Shown here: one piece after another, positions 11,507-24,117 of the stretch
Layout: every line of letters begins with the position of its first letter
How positions within the stretch are numbered: the first letter of the stretch is position 1
The notes under the pieces: model-generated
Told to the model about the DNA's origin: nothing
Seen by the model: the letters and a program-made list of their open reading frames with translations, nothing else
Databases searched by the model: none
Assembly (NCBI RefSeq): GCF_024763615.1
Contig: NC_077222.1
Location: 72,230,001 to 72,294,000 of the forward strand
Source of the DNA: Phlebotomus papatasi
Lineage: Eukaryota > Arthropoda > Insecta > Diptera > Psychodidae
Length of the DNA stretch: 64,000 nt
Direction: 5' to 3'
Position numbers and translations under genes: made by a program

Positions 11507-12830
11507 GTACAGGCCTCTATTACAGTTAATTGAAATAACTTTCAAAAAAATCTTCATAACAATTACTTGAACCTCTAGAACTATTTCATCCGCATAAACA
11601 TTCAAACAATTTCAATAAATATTTAAACATAAAAAATGAGTCTATTAACAATTTACGAATTTGTAGCTCTCATAGGCTCTTACGTAGCTTTGTAAGCCAA
11701 TAATGAAATTAACCAGTTGTCAACGTTTTAGAAACATTATAATTTAGACAGGTTATAAAATAATTCTAATATATGAGGGTCATATTAACACTACAATATT
11801 AAACCTACCAAGACCGGTTAAATAAGCCGGTTTAAAAACTTCTTAATTTTTTTTTATACGGCACAATGTCGCTATCAAACTTTAAGAATTTCTTAAAATT
11901 TGGATGTAATATATTTTTCAATGTTTAGTTCTATTATTGATTTCTTTTTCAAGTAAAATTTGTTGAGTATCCCCTACCAATCGCGGTCTATCATTTGACC
12001 AAAAGAGCTAGAAAAACAAAAACAAAAACGGTCGGTAGGTTTAGTAATAAAACAATTTTTTTTAATTATTTACAGTACTTGAATTTTTTGACGTATCTAT
12101 TTCTTTTATAATTCCACAAAATTACTTAAACTTGCATGTATATAAAGGCCTCAGATATAACGAGAATAACACTAAGATCAAGATCAAGAACAAGTAAATT
12201 TCAAGATTTCCTATTATGCTGGTCAAGAAATCTTGAAAAATATTTTAAAGTGTTTGTTATTCTTGAAAAATCGAGGTTTTGTTTCAAGATGTTATTATTA
12301 TAGAACGTGTAAAGACTTGTTTGTTGATTTTATGATACAAATAAAAATAAAAAATAAAATTCTTGCTGATCTTGGTTTTGGGTTTTAGATTTGAATTTAT
12401 TATTTTTTTCTTTTCAGCTTTTCAAATTATTTTTATCAGAACTTTAAATCGTATCTGATAATTATCTGATTATATTTTTGAACTTTATAAATTTTAAGTG
12501 ATTTTCTGGTAAAATTTCGTCTCTTTTGAGGGCTAACTAAGAAGAAACCAATATTTTGAGTCATTTAAAATAATAAAAATTTTGATTTTTGTTGACAATT
12601 GCAAAGTAAAAAGATAACTAAATCTAAAAAAAATAATGCAATAATTTTGATAAACTTTGTAAACACTTTTTAAAAACGTTTCTCCTGAAAAAGCAGATTA
12701 GTTTCAGTTGTAACAAAGTTTGTCCTAATTCACGAAAATTTTTAAGTGTTTTTAATTTAAATTTTTATTAGATCTTTGAAACTAACATTAAAAAAATTCT
12801 TAGGAAGAGAATTAGGTATAGATTCCCTAG
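11507..12830. other. AT-rich non-coding DNA
   Basis: No coding signal. Words related to AAGATCAAGA/TCTTGA recur between 12170 and 12380 but no clear termini are seen. Confidence 0.4.
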
Positions 12831-13035
12831 AAAAGCTATGCAAGCCATTGTAAGGACGCGTCGACCTTCAGGCAGACCTAGGACAAGGTGGCTGAACGAA
12901 ATTCAGAATCTTGCCTTGGAGCGCCTTGAGATCGAATCCGAACATCTTCCTGAAGTGGCGGAGGATCGACAAACGTGTAGATTATTAAACTGAATGTCAT
13001 AGGCCCGCGACTCAAATAGGGATAAACGGTTGAAA
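12831..13035 (+). mobile_element. Non-LTR retrotransposon C-terminal coding fragment
   Basis: The forward frame contains GRPRTRWLNEIQNLALERL followed by a LPEVAEDRQ-like stretch, ends at TGA (12991-12993), then continues recognisably in decayed form. The GRPRxRWLxEI and (A/E)(E/Q)DR motifs are characteristic of the C-terminal end of LINE reverse transcriptase polyproteins. Related fragments are at 52985-53470. Confidence 0.65.
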
Positions 13036-16000
13036 ATTATGATCATGATAAGACAATTAGGTATATGAGACCTTAGTAATCCAAACTTAAACTTTTCTGT
13101 GATCCTCACAGTACCATGTAGAAATTTAAAGTTACTTCTTAAGATCTTTTCGACAATTGGAAAATCTTCTTACCATAAATTTATTGAAAAGGACCTAAAC
13201 CTTTGATAAAAGTGATGTTGAAAGAAATTAGCTTGCTGTAATGTCTTACGGTCCGGAAAGAAGTAGATTAGATACCATTTTTAATTGATTCAAAACAAAA
13301 TACTCCTCATTCGTATATTTCATCATATTAATTAGAAAATAATGTCTTTTAATCTTTAACGTTCCTTAAGAGATCGCAAAAAACACGTTTTGTTTAATAC
13401 TACTAGAAATTTAAGTTACGTATTAACTATTCGCCTAAACATTACTCCTATGTAAATATTGTAATCTAGATGAGAGATCTGGGAAGTAAATATTCGCAAT
13501 AGCAATTCAATTTAGTGCTTCATATGCATTAAAAAAAAGTTTTCTATGAATCATAAGTGTTCTTTTTATGTTTCTCACGGTTCATTACTTTATTACTTAA
13601 TGTAAATTTTTTTATGTGTACAAATTGAATAAATATATGTCGGTATAGAATAATTTAATTGTCGTCAAGAAATTTATTAATAAGAACTCTCCTCAAATTA
13701 AGGTTTTATGTATTAAACAAATTAAGCTTGGTATAATTAGAATGTGACAAATCTCTTAAGTTTTCTTTCTACACCCCTTCAGAATTTTACACGGAAGATT
13801 GAGGCAAATAAAGTCAGGAATAATTAATAAGAGAGGAAGAATAACAAAGGATGATCGAACGTCGCGTGTTGTTGCACGCACCCATCTAATTTCTTATGCA
13901 ACCCGAGGATTTTAATTGTTAAATGAAGGTACCACACATGATAGTTAGTGTTTATTTTTCTTTCTCTCCTGGGAACTGATTTATTCCTGCCCACCTCCCC
14001 ATTCATATAGTAACAAGTGTTATTGAAATTAGCGATCAATTAAGAGAAGTTTTATATTAACATTTTCCAAGACTATATACATATATAAGGAGAAAATGAT
14101 TTGATCGTCAAGTTCACACGCAACTGATCATTTTTCGATTTTAGCATTTAAGAGTTATATTGAAAGAAAAAGGAGGAAAAACACGTCAGAAGAAAAATTC
14201 CACTGATTCACTTCAGGCATTCCTTCATATTTTTTTTCTTTCTATTTGCACGTGAAAGACCTTACTGATTTATTATAATTTTATTTATCACCAAAAAAAA
14301 AACACACTTAGACTGGAAAATGTGGGACACTTGGGAAATTCTCTCTAATAGAAATTTGAATTCTTATCTTTAACTCATATTTAACTATCATATTAAGCGA
14401 ATTTGAGCAGAGCTGTAATTAGACTTGAGCAACTCCTTCACAAATTGCTTGAATTAAGTGAATAATTAAGTGCTAAATGCAGGCAATCGTCTTCATGAAC
14501 TTGAAATTCTACACAAATTTTCTCAATTTGGACTGAAAACTCACACAAAATTCTCAGCAAAACTTCCTGTCGTTGTCCACGGCAATATTCGATCTTTCTA
14601 GATCGAATATTTATTATCACAATATCACTTAAAGTATTTTTACAATAGCTGTTCGTGAAATATTGATATATCACGACTGTAGAGAATATTTTAGAAACAT
14701 TTGTAATAGTAGAACACAAATTGTATTCACAAGTAAAAAAATCAACTATAAATTACACAATATTCAATTTCACTTTTATAATGTGAAGATCACTTGGTTT
14801 TGTAAAACCACACCAAATTGTGTTATCTCATATTTTTTTTCAAAAAATTCAATTTTTTATTGTTTTTTGGTCTCTAAAATAGAAGTATTTATGAGCACAA
14901 TTTTTCCCCCAACCGACAACCACTACTGTCTGATAACAACTAGTAGTCAGAAGAAAAACTGGTGGAGTTTTATACGGCACGCGCTCAATGTTAACTGATT
15001 CGTAATTAAAACAAAAGTGAGAAGCTCTTGCCACTGTCACTGATAAACTGACTCAACATTTGTGATGTTGCTTGCAGAAAACCTGGAACTTAGACCCACC
15101 TGGATATTGTGGGTATTTCTTCAGAAATAATTAAGAAATTCCAGGTAGGTTGTGAAAAAATTACCACTTAATTGGTCTGGTATTTCTGTCTTTTACCTTC
15201 TAATTCAGTTTACATTTTCAGGATAGAGATGGAAGTTAAGTTGTGATATACTTCTTTTTCGAGATGTGACAAAAATTTAAAAATTAAGTTATGCTCATTG
15301 TGTATTTTAAGGATACTCAAAATTTTCTTTAATGTGAATCCGAGACCCTATTTTTAACAGGTTTTAAGACAACGTGTTTATTAAATTGGCAGATTGAATA
15401 ACAGAAAAATAGATTTGATATTAAAATTACACTTCAAAATATAGTGAACTGTTAGTCATAATGTATGTGTTAATAAACATAATTTCCTCGGATGTAACCA
15501 AAGACAATTATCACATCTTTTTTTTTTCAATTTCTCATATTGATGGTTAAATTTTTCACTGTTATTCGTTTTATTGCTATTTTTTGTTAAAATACATTTT
15601 GTTGAATGTTTATACAGGGATACTTTGATGAATATGAGATAAGTTTAGTCAACTTGTTTCTTGAAAAATAACAAAATATTTATGGGCTTTTCCAAATTAA
15701 CCAAAGTTCCAATATTCTAATGTATTTCAAGAGCCACTCATTATTAGAATTTAGAATTCATTCTGTATTATTTCGAGAAAGATTTCGTTTTTCTTTTTTA
15801 TTATAGTTTAAATTTGTTGGCTCTGATATAAAAATTGCGGTTCCATCCGGCATTTTCCTGTAGCTAAATCGCCATATTTCATTGAAGAAATATCAAGTAT
15901 TGGTATTATATGGTATGACTATGATCCATTTAATGCCATGCTCAATTTGATGCTACTTCCTAATAAACTTATATATATATATTTTTTCAATATTTTAGCA

Positions 16001-16100
16001 CTTTAGCATTGCAAAATAAAAGTATTTGACTGAAATATTCGAATTTATTTATAAAAGCATCAAATGGGGCACAATATTAAATGGTTCATCTAAATACTTT
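13036..16100. other. 3-kb AT-rich non-coding stretch
   Basis: A short perfect palindrome ATATTCGATCTTTCTAGATCGAATAT-like hairpin lies near 14586-14612. Otherwise no feature is supported. Confidence 0.4.
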
Positions 16101-16350
16101 CACTGAGTGAGAGAAATCCGAAAAAGTTAAAATAACCAAATGTTAATTTTACCTTGCATTATTGATCCGAAATCGGTGTTAATATTATTCTTTTTAGGTG
16201 TATTATGGTTTAAAGTTACCCTTTTTCATGTTAATTTTACACTTAAAAAGGTGTAAAATTAACAATAAAAAATGTTGATATATTTTTACACCTAAAAACT
16301 GTTAAAGATACGAGGAAAAAAAGTTAATCGCACCCTCTTTTTTCTCAGTG
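16101..16350. mobile_element. 250-bp MITE, CACTGAG termini
   Basis: It begins CACTGAG and ends CTCAGTG. Subterminal GAGAAATCCGAAAAAGTTAA is at the left and AAAAAAGTTAATCGC near the right. A central inverted pair is TTAATTTTACACTT...AAGGTGTAAAATTAA. Copies at 27272-27515 (inverted) and 52432-52678 share the interior motif GATCCGAAATCGGTGT. Confidence 0.8.
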
Positions 16351-18116
16351 TTATTACATTTGAGATTTATTAAAGAAATAAATACTCTAAAAAGGGCACT
16401 TGAGTTATTTGATTTATAATAATAATTTTCTTGGTGTAATAAAATCATATTCTAATCAAAGTTAAGGAGAAAAAGCTAAGGGGTTTTATCCACCTGAAAT
16501 TTTTTATTTACCTTTTTTATCTTTTTTTTTGTGTGTAAGTGGTGTAAAAAATGTTAAGAATGATGCAGGATATGATCTCTTAATGAAATTCTTGCGATCC
16601 TTTACCCCAAAATTTAACTCACAATCTTATTTACACGCATTCCGAGTTGCAAGTGAACTCGAGTAATTTTTACCTGATTGATTTGAAATTTTTAGGATAA
16701 CTGTTTAGATGTATTTTCTATAGAAGTACACATGATTATTAAGATTGATAAACAATTAATTTTTTATAAATAAAAAAGATATTTTTTAGTCCAAAAATCG
16801 CGTGTTTTTTTTTTCAAGATACTGTTAAAGTTGCAAAAATCAACATTTCTTATTAAACGTGTGTACTTTTGTAGATAGTCTAAGCATCTACTCTGAAAAT
16901 TCAGTCAATTGAACAAAAATTACTCGAGATCTACTAGGTATGGTGCATCTAAAAAATTGACCTTTAATCCACGCATTTGTTGCTCTATCATTTTGTACTA
17001 AAAATTTAAATTAAAATTTTTTTTTGTATTTCCCAAGATGTAATAACCCCTGAAAATATTATATCGATCGGTTCATTAGAAAATTCACAAAAAAATCGTT
17101 GATTTGATGGGTTTAACTATAGATATAACTCCTTTATAAAGTTTGCCAATGTTTGCATTACGAGGTTCCATTAACCAAAATTCCAATTTCTTTGGTGTAA
17201 TCTAGATATTAAATTACAACATAAACTGACAATACAATAGAAAATTCAATGCATGATAAGATATAGTGACAAATAGGGTATATGATCCCTATCCATTTTG
17301 CTCCGGTCATCCCTACTCAAAAGGAACAACGTTTTACCAAAATCAAATAAAACAGTTGAATTTAAAAGATTGTTTACACCTCTAATTAGGCCTCATGATT
17401 TGATTACAGCCAAGGTTCTTGGGGACATTTTTAGACTTATAGAAGATACGGGAAACATCCCCATATAGAATAGAATAGAATAGAATATTTATTTGGTGAT
17501 TAATGCCCCGGTTGAATGCAACAAGTTGGGATTATACAATATTATACATTTTTAATATAAAAAGACAGATATGTTTACAACAAAAAGTATACAATCATGA
17601 TGTTTAACATGACGAAAAAAATGGAAGTGCTACAGAGTTGTGATAAAAATTAATTAAATTTTTAAATTTTAATATTATTAATTTAGCGTTAATTAATATA
17701 TCTAATATATATTAATTTCACTGATCGGACGTGATAAATGAGATCTGTGAAGACCATGACTAAGCTCCAGAATTAAAGAATAGTTTACTAAAAGCAAGGG
17801 GTAGTCACTCGAATCTACGGTACAATAGATATGACTGGTTGTTCTTGTTTTTTAGAATTTGGAAGTCGAAAACCCTAAAAACCATACTTATACTGAATAT
17901 AACGGTTTTATAGTTAATAATAATATTAATGATACTAACACAACGTTCCGTAGACAAACAAGGCCTTATCGCAAGCGAGGTTTTCGGGGCATCTATCATT
18001 ATTTTTTCTTCTAATAGGGGATAGTGTTGTCAGTCCCATGCCCCGTGGAATCAAGTCGAAATGAAGCTCATTGGATGAAATTCAATCAAACACCTTTAAC
18101 TCCAGAAAATTCCTGT
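16351..18116. other. AT-rich non-coding DNA with one microsatellite
   Basis: Apart from the TAGAA microsatellite at 17467-17486, nothing recognisable. Confidence 0.4.
17467..17545 (-). repeat. (TAGAA)n microsatellite, probable retroelement tail
   Basis: Tandem ATAGA units are followed by ATATTTATTTGGTGATTAATGCCCC. Read on the minus strand this is AATAAATAT followed by (TTCTA)n, like the 3' end at 8088-8130 (AATAAATTA then TATC units). Probably the end of a truncated non-LTR element; no coding part is seen. Confidence 0.45.
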
Positions 18117-18348
18117 AGGGGAATCCTGTTACAGTATATGGCAATATCATATGACAAATTTTAAATTTTTTTATGTGGAAAATTCGAAAAATTAATTTAA
18201 AATCAGATTCATAACAGTTGCTGAGAGCTTCATAAAGATCCTTGTAATGGGCATTCGCTGCTTACTGGCCTTTAATGTTGTTCTGTTCCCGAATTTATCA
18301 CGAAATTTTGTCATATGGCATTGTTATATCGTTTCAGAATCTCCTTAC
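18117..18348. mobile_element. Foldback element around a CATATGACAAA inverted repeat
   Basis: GGCAATATCATATGACAAA (about 18139-18158) pairs imperfectly with TTTGTCATATGGCATTGTTA (about 18307-18326). The outer ends AGGGGAATCCTG and CAGAATCTCCTTA are also related inversely. Confidence 0.55.
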
Positions 18349-19172
18349 TGGTGATCTAAAGGGCCATTTGAACTCAGGATAATTGCATCATACACACAGA
18401 AAAATGGAAAATTCTTAAAGAGAAACACCCAGGAATTTAATTTCAAATCCCATCCAATGAATGCCAATGCCCTAATAATAAATCCTTGATCATTTGGTTT
18501 TAATTGAAATTTGCAAATCTCAAGACATTTTTCATTTTTCATCTAATGCTGAACTTAAACTCCCGCTCTCTTAGCATCAAAGAGATAGGGATTCTAGCCC
18601 ATTTCATTGGGAAAGAGCTTCTGAATTTAAACGCTTCGGGGATTCACGTCCAATTTAAGTTCCCGGTGTCTTATATCTTTTTAAATTTAGAGTCAAAATT
18701 TTTCTGTGTGTACCACCGTGCCACTTGACCCAAAGAGTGCCCTATTGTTGGTTTTGTAAATTCCAATATTTTGAATTTTATGATTTGTAAATTTTATAAT
18801 TCAATGTGATCATTTTTACCAATAGCCCTTTGAGATGTATTCATTTGATATCTTGTTTCTTTTGAAGATTCAATGAACGAATTTCATATTATTTAGACAA
18901 GATTATGTAAAATGGTGTTGATATTATCAAGAAATTTTTATCCGTCGAACTGGTGATATCAAACTATAGTTTGTATTAATTTGATGAGGTTTTATAATTC
19001 ATTAAAATAGAAAAAACCTTAACGAATTATTTTGGTAATTTTACAATGAATCTACATTTAATTTTTTGTTTTAAAATAATTCTCTTGATAAAAATTGCGT
19101 TATTTACTGATTGATGTAAAAATAGTGCCAAAATAATTTACGCGTAACGTCGGTAGCAGTCTCTTTTGCATG
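18349..19172. other. Non-coding DNA
   Basis: Two inverted words, TTTAATTTCAAATCC and similar near 18430 and 18650, suggest another decayed element. No gene. Confidence 0.35.
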
Positions 19173-19578
19173 TTAACTCTTTCGTCTCTTTTGGGACTCT
19201 GACTGAGTACCCAAAGCAGCATATGAATGTTCTGTGAAAAACAATGTTTTTAAATTATTCAGAACTGATAAAAATTCTATTCTTGTGGATGATTACAAAC
19301 TATAAGGATGTTCAAATGTAAGATATTTTTTCCGGATAGAAAGATATATGTCCGGAAAGAGTTAACTCTTTCACCATTTTTTAATCAAAAATATTTAAGC
19401 TCAGGAATTAATTGAGGTCCTACAAAAAATATCTTACATTTGGACATCCTTATAGTTTGTAATCATCCACAAGAATCGGATTTTTATCAGTTCTGAATAA
19501 TTAAAAAACATTGTTTTTCACAGAACACTCATATGCTGCTTTGAGTACTCAGAGTCCCAAAAGAGACGAAAGAGTTAA
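19173..19578. mobile_element. Two TTAA-flanked MITEs in inverted orientation sharing one TTAA
   Basis: Unit a is 19173-19365 and unit b 19362-19578. Both have outer ends TTAACTCTTTCGTCTCTTTT (b inverted) and inner ends GGAAAGAGTTAA; they meet at the TTAA at 19362-19365. Arms share CAGCATATGAATGTTCTGTG and AATGTAAGATATTTTTT. TTAA targets are characteristic of piggyBac transposons. A solo copy is at 37138-37375 and a decayed one at 46960-47137. Confidence 0.8.
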
Positions 19579-20961
19579 TCAATGAAGATATATGTTTAAT
19601 AGAATAAAACTAAACATTTTTGGGCACTAAAATATTCCATTTTAGCCAATAATCATCTTAGCGATCACAAATTGCTTTAAGAGATACCTGTTAATTCTGG
19701 TGTCAGGATGGTTTATAACTTCCTAACTCCCTTTGCTAAGAATATTTAAAATGTACTATTTTAAATTTGATAAAATTAATTATTACAGACATTTTTCAAC
19801 AAGTTACGGCTCAACCCAATTATATAAATTATCAACGTCTAACTTTTTATGGATAGATAAGACAGAAGAGTATAAAAAATAAAAAAAAAAATACAAAAAT
19901 CGTAAGGATACCATTTAATTATCATGACGTTTGCAATGTAAAATCTCTAGTGGGATCTGAAAAAGATCATTTTTCGTTTCTATGCTACACTTTTTCACTT
20001 TTAGTCCAAATGATCTTCCTAAAAGGCAATAAATTCTAATCTCTCTACCATTAGTTTTCTAACTTGTAAATAATTTTACGTCTATTAGGCAGGCGAGAAA
20101 AGATTAAAATATAATTACCATTTGAGTTAGTCATTACTACCGCATTTTAATGTGTATAGGTGATGAAAAATTTTCTAAGGTTGTCGTTTTATCATAGTAA
20201 AACACTTCACACATTTGTGTTGATATGTAATGCTAAAATTCGTGATTTCTCCTCGAAGTTATATATAGAGGAAAAAAGTACAATTGATTATTCAATGAAT
20301 TGAACTGTTTTTATTTCTATACTCATCTTATTTTCCTTTTCTCATTGAAAATTCTATCCGATCTTTCCCTGTGATATTTAGGTCAATGGCAATAGAACGG
20401 TTGATTCGTTGATCGAGTACTGATATTGAGAAATTCGTTACAAGCATCTCACGAAAGTATTCCCTTACTCCAACCTCTGAATCTATAAAATTTTATTCCA
20501 TTTCTGAAAGTTTTTCACCAATTTTTTTTTAGCTTACTTTTACTGCATTTTTGTGCTATTTTGTTTTTTTTCTCTTTTTCTCATCCAATTGTTAACACTG
20601 AAAATCAACTCTGGAGGTCATTCGCGATCACTATCTTACTTGCAAAAATTTAAATGTACAAAATTGAATGAATTGAAATTTCTGTTTCATTCCAAGAATG
20701 ATAGATTGTTTGTGAATCAAATAAGCATTCTTTCACTTCATCCCAAAATTGCACCGATTCAATTTAAATTTATGTCAATAATTAAAAAGAATATTCACCT
20801 TTTGGGTTTTCATGTTGTTGAAGTGTGTCAATCCATTTTTTTAAAGATGATTTGCTGGCACTCTAGAAGGCAAGATAAGAAGACTTGTGATAAATGTCTA
20901 TGACATGCTAAATAGATGGACATTTGTTAATTCTTGCACAATTGGGGATCAATGAATTTAC
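19579..20961. other. Non-coding DNA
   Basis: AT-rich. An open plus-strand frame of 116 codons at 20553-20903 has no recognisable motif and the AT-biased composition of its surroundings. Confidence 0.4.
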
Positions 20962-21041
20962 CTTGTCTCTCTTGGCGAACAAAAGGTGTTGCAGGCCAGA
21001 AAAATGTCTGTGGGCTGAGTGTGATAAGAAGCGCCGGGTGC
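20962..21041 (-). CDS. Candidate small exon, unknown gene
   Basis: On the minus strand an acceptor with a pyrimidine tract (TTTCCTTACACAG) precedes 21041 and a donor GTAAAT follows 20962. The 80-nt segment continues the phase-1 frame of the candidate exon at 21180-21282 and is open for 26 codons (TRRFLSHSAHRHFSG...), rich in Arg and His. It is clearly more GC-rich than its surroundings. I do not recognise the peptide. If it were spliced to the Vmat exon at 1281 the frame would hit TAA at once, making this an upstream ORF. It could instead belong to another gene or be untranslated. Confidence 0.3.
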
Positions 21042-21179
21042 CTGTGTAAGGAAATCAGTGATACACTCCACCGGATCTGTCCGGATGAAATTTCCCGAAA
21101 GCGGTCACAAAAAAAATCTAACTGAGCCACATCACTAACATCCCCGAGCACACACTCAGATGGGTGGCCTGCGAAGTAC

Positions 21180-21282
21180 CTGTGGCAACGAGATCTCGTC
21201 TCGTACTGCTCCGATAAACCATCTTCAGTGTCTCAGCAGCCACCCCGTTGGAGACCACCTGCTTCCTGCGCATGGTGACTCT
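21180..21282 (-). CDS. Candidate first coding exon with CACCATG start, unknown gene
   Basis: The segment is GC-rich in an AT-rich region. On the minus strand a CCATGCAG acceptor is followed by AGTCACCATG, a good start context. From ATG at 21271-21273, 31 codons read MRRKQVVSNGVAAETLKM..., ending in phase 1 at ACAG|GTACTT (donor 21178-21179). If unspliced, the frame stops after 51 codons. The hydrophilic, basic peptide matches no family I know. It lies on the same strand as Vmat and about 20 kb upstream of its start codon, so a Vmat 5' leader exon carrying an upstream ORF is one possibility and a separate small gene another. The exact right boundary (acceptor or transcription start) is uncertain. 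Confidence 0.4.
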
Positions 21283-22479
21283 GCATGGGGAAATTGTGTG
21301 TCAAATGGGGAGAAGCGATCCACTTCCATAGGTCACCCCTTCGGCGAATGGATGGTGTTTGCTTGAGGGTTTCAACAGGTCCCAAGCCAAGAAGCTGACA
21401 GAGTGTGTCACCACACTTGGGCAATCTTATGAGGGGGTATGGATGAAAGGTATCCCATGCAATTTATCCTAGAAAATGGATTACTCGTGACCAGATTGAG
21501 GTGCTCTGATGACACCCACAATTGCCACCTTCAAGTTTTACCATCTATCTGTACAAATTAGTCCACCAAAACTAAGTCCATCGACGCTAAAGATGGAAAA
21601 GACTCAATAAAATTACAACATATTACTCAGAAATTTCCCGGAATGCTCGGGAAAGTCCAATGAGGTCAGTAGAATAAATTGAAATGAAAAATATTGGTCA
21701 AAAGAGAACATAGATCGTAAAGTATTTCATTGAAATAGAGACTGCATTTGTAATGAAACATGATAGAAACATGCGAAAGCAGGCCGCCTCTTATTTTTCT
21801 ATTTACAAAAGAACATAATTCTTACCAAGAATTTTAATATAACACCTTGTTGATATATTTTTATCCTAAAATAGGTTACGAAAACGATTTTCAATTTTTT
21901 TTTATGGTATACTTCTGAAAAGTTTGAGAATTTCATGAGAAACTTATTTAAAGAATTTCTAGAATATAGTGAATTATTGCGAATATTCTGTGAATATAAT
22001 GCGAATATAGGGAATATATGGGTGAATATCGCTAATATTATTGAAAATTTTGTGAATTTCATGGCGATTACTTGGGTAAATATCGGGAAGTTAGTGAATA
22101 TTTAAGTAAATATAGCGAATATATTCGTGTATAGGTGTGATTCGTAAGAGTACAACGGTTCAAGAGAGAAATTCCTCTTCTAATGGAAGCAATGTGTTTG
22201 TCAAATAATTTGCACAAAATAAAATGTAAAATCCATTTACTTAATATTAATTTAGCTCTACAAAAGAATTAAGAAATGAAATAAAATAATTTGTAGTATG
22301 GTCTAGCTTCCTTTAGAAATATGCGAAAAAATCGTATATCAATACAGCCCCACGTCCTACTAATACGATAACAAAGTTATTTTGAAAGTAATTCCATACA
22401 AAACTTCAGTAAATTTTACTGGTTATTTTTGCCAGATGGACTATTCATATTAAAAATCTACTCGATTTATAAATTTTAA
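21283..22479. other. Non-coding DNA
   Basis: 21283-21560 is still moderately GC-rich and may be regulatory or untranslated. At 21960-22130 the word GCGAATAT/GTGAATAT recurs irregularly, a low-complexity repeat. Confidence 0.4.
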
Positions 22480-22610
22480 GCAAGATACTGCTGGAACTCA
22501 AAGAGGGAGCAGTTATATAATCGACTTTTTTCAACTTGTCATTGTCCTGGAGCTTAAACGGTAAAAGATATCAACTTCCGGTCTTCGGTGACCCCCAATA
22601 AAAATAACAA
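22480..22610 (+). repeat. Dispersed repeat (AAACGG...TTCGGTGA family), uninterrupted copy
   Basis: It contains ACTCAAAGAGGGAGCAG, CGACTTTTTTCAACTTG, AAACGGTAAAAGATATCAAC and TCTTCGGTGACCCCC. It lacks the 350-bp MITE present in the 3110-3600 copy and so shows the empty target. Confidence 0.6.
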
Positions 22611-22925
22611 TATATCCCGTTTTTTACTTCTTCTTTATTTAATATAAAGATTCATATTAAATTTCCAATAAATTTAGTTGTTAACTTTTTAGTATTCTTT
22701 GTTTAGGTAAAATTATACTTATAAATCCCTGGATAATTTTTTTAGTAGAATTTGAAAAGTCTCATTAGAATATCACTGAACTTGTAAATATAGTAAAATA
22801 TACCTACTACAATACTACATATAGAATCATTTAATTAAACTAGTTGTATTTATTTAGTAATGTTTGCTACACCGAGACAATTAACTTTTTTTTTAAATTG
22901 TTTATAAATTCCAGTCTATTATCTG

Positions 22926-23382
22926 CACAGAAAAAAATATTTTGTAAAATTGTTCGTAAATGTTTGTGAAATCCTATGGAGGACTTACGAAATGCTCGTG
23001 CGTGAATCATATAACCCACAAACAAGTTCGTAAAATTTTGTACTTTTTTCACAAACATTGTTCATAAAATGATCATTTGACGATCATTTTTTGTACTTTT
23101 ACAAACATTTGTTCGTAAATGTTCGTAAACACACACAAAAAATGTTCGTAAAATTTTATCATTCGTTCGTATTTGTTCGTAAATTTTTGTTTGTCTGGCA
23201 AAAATTTACGAAAAAATGACAAAATGTTCGTCAAATGATCATTTTCCGAACAATGTTTGTGAAAAAAGTACAAAATTTTACGAACTTTTTTGTGGGTTAT
23301 ATGATTCACGAGCATTTCGTAAATCCTCCATAGGATTTTACAAACATTTACGAACAATTTTACAAAATATTTTTTTCTGTGT
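22926..23382. mobile_element. 457-bp foldback element (GTTCGTAAA family), uninterrupted
   Basis: Nearly the whole length is one inverted repeat. The ends are CACAGAAAAAAATATTTTGT and its inverse. Arms contain ACGAAATGCTCGTG, ATATAACCCACAAA and AAATGATCATTTGACGA. Multiple GTTCGTAAA words lie inside. A second copy carrying two insertions is at 47207-48342. Confidence 0.85.
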
Positions 23383-23589
23383 GGTTATAATATAATTTTC
23401 ATAATCATTCCCTTGGTTACCTTGTTCCGCTTCCAATTCGTGGAACACTTCTCTCGGACTTCATGAGTCCTCAGAATTTTTTAATTTTCATACTGTAATT
23501 TTAGTTTTAGTATTGAATAACTGATTTGCTTTGAATTCTAATATTTAGTCTTAACCTTTAACTTTATTTTTATTATAATTATTTTTTTT

Positions 23590-23758
23590 GGGTGTAGCAC
23601 CTCCAAGAGGACGCAAACAGCCATTGGCTACGCGCTCCCTAGAAGCATTTCCGCCGTTTGGCTTCGGAGGCTGGTCACCAACGCTAAGACGGCGGCGGAC
23701 GCATGGTACGGGGGGTTATACGAAGTTGAATAATAATTATTATTATTATTATTAATAT
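23590..23758 (+). mobile_element. Non-LTR retrotransposon 3' end with (AAT/TTA)n tail
   Basis: The forward frame ends RRLVTNAKTAADAWYGGLYE.. and stops at TAA (23731-23733), followed directly by a TTA microsatellite. It matches the minus-strand fragment at 8088-8215. GC-rich coding composition contrasts with the flanks. Confidence 0.6.
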
Positions 23759-24117
23759 TCCAGAAATTATTAAAACTATATAAGAAATTTTAAAATCTAA
23801 TGATCAAAGGGTAATCAGGTTTAGCACTTGGTGGGGATGCCGATCAACCGATCACAGAGACTGATCGGTGATGATCAGGCAATCTGTCATTTAAGGTTAT
23901 CTCTTTAACTATGTGCTTAATCATCTCTTAATTGGGATTGGTTAAAAATATCAACTTCGAATTCATACTAATGGAGACAGATCGACGCCGATCAGACGAT
24001 TACGATAACTGATAGAAGCCAGTCTGCCAATCTGTTACCCACGCTGCACTCGCTAACCCTATTTATTCATGCCCTGCTAATATTGAAATGTAATTGGTCA
24101 AAAAATACAACGTCTAA

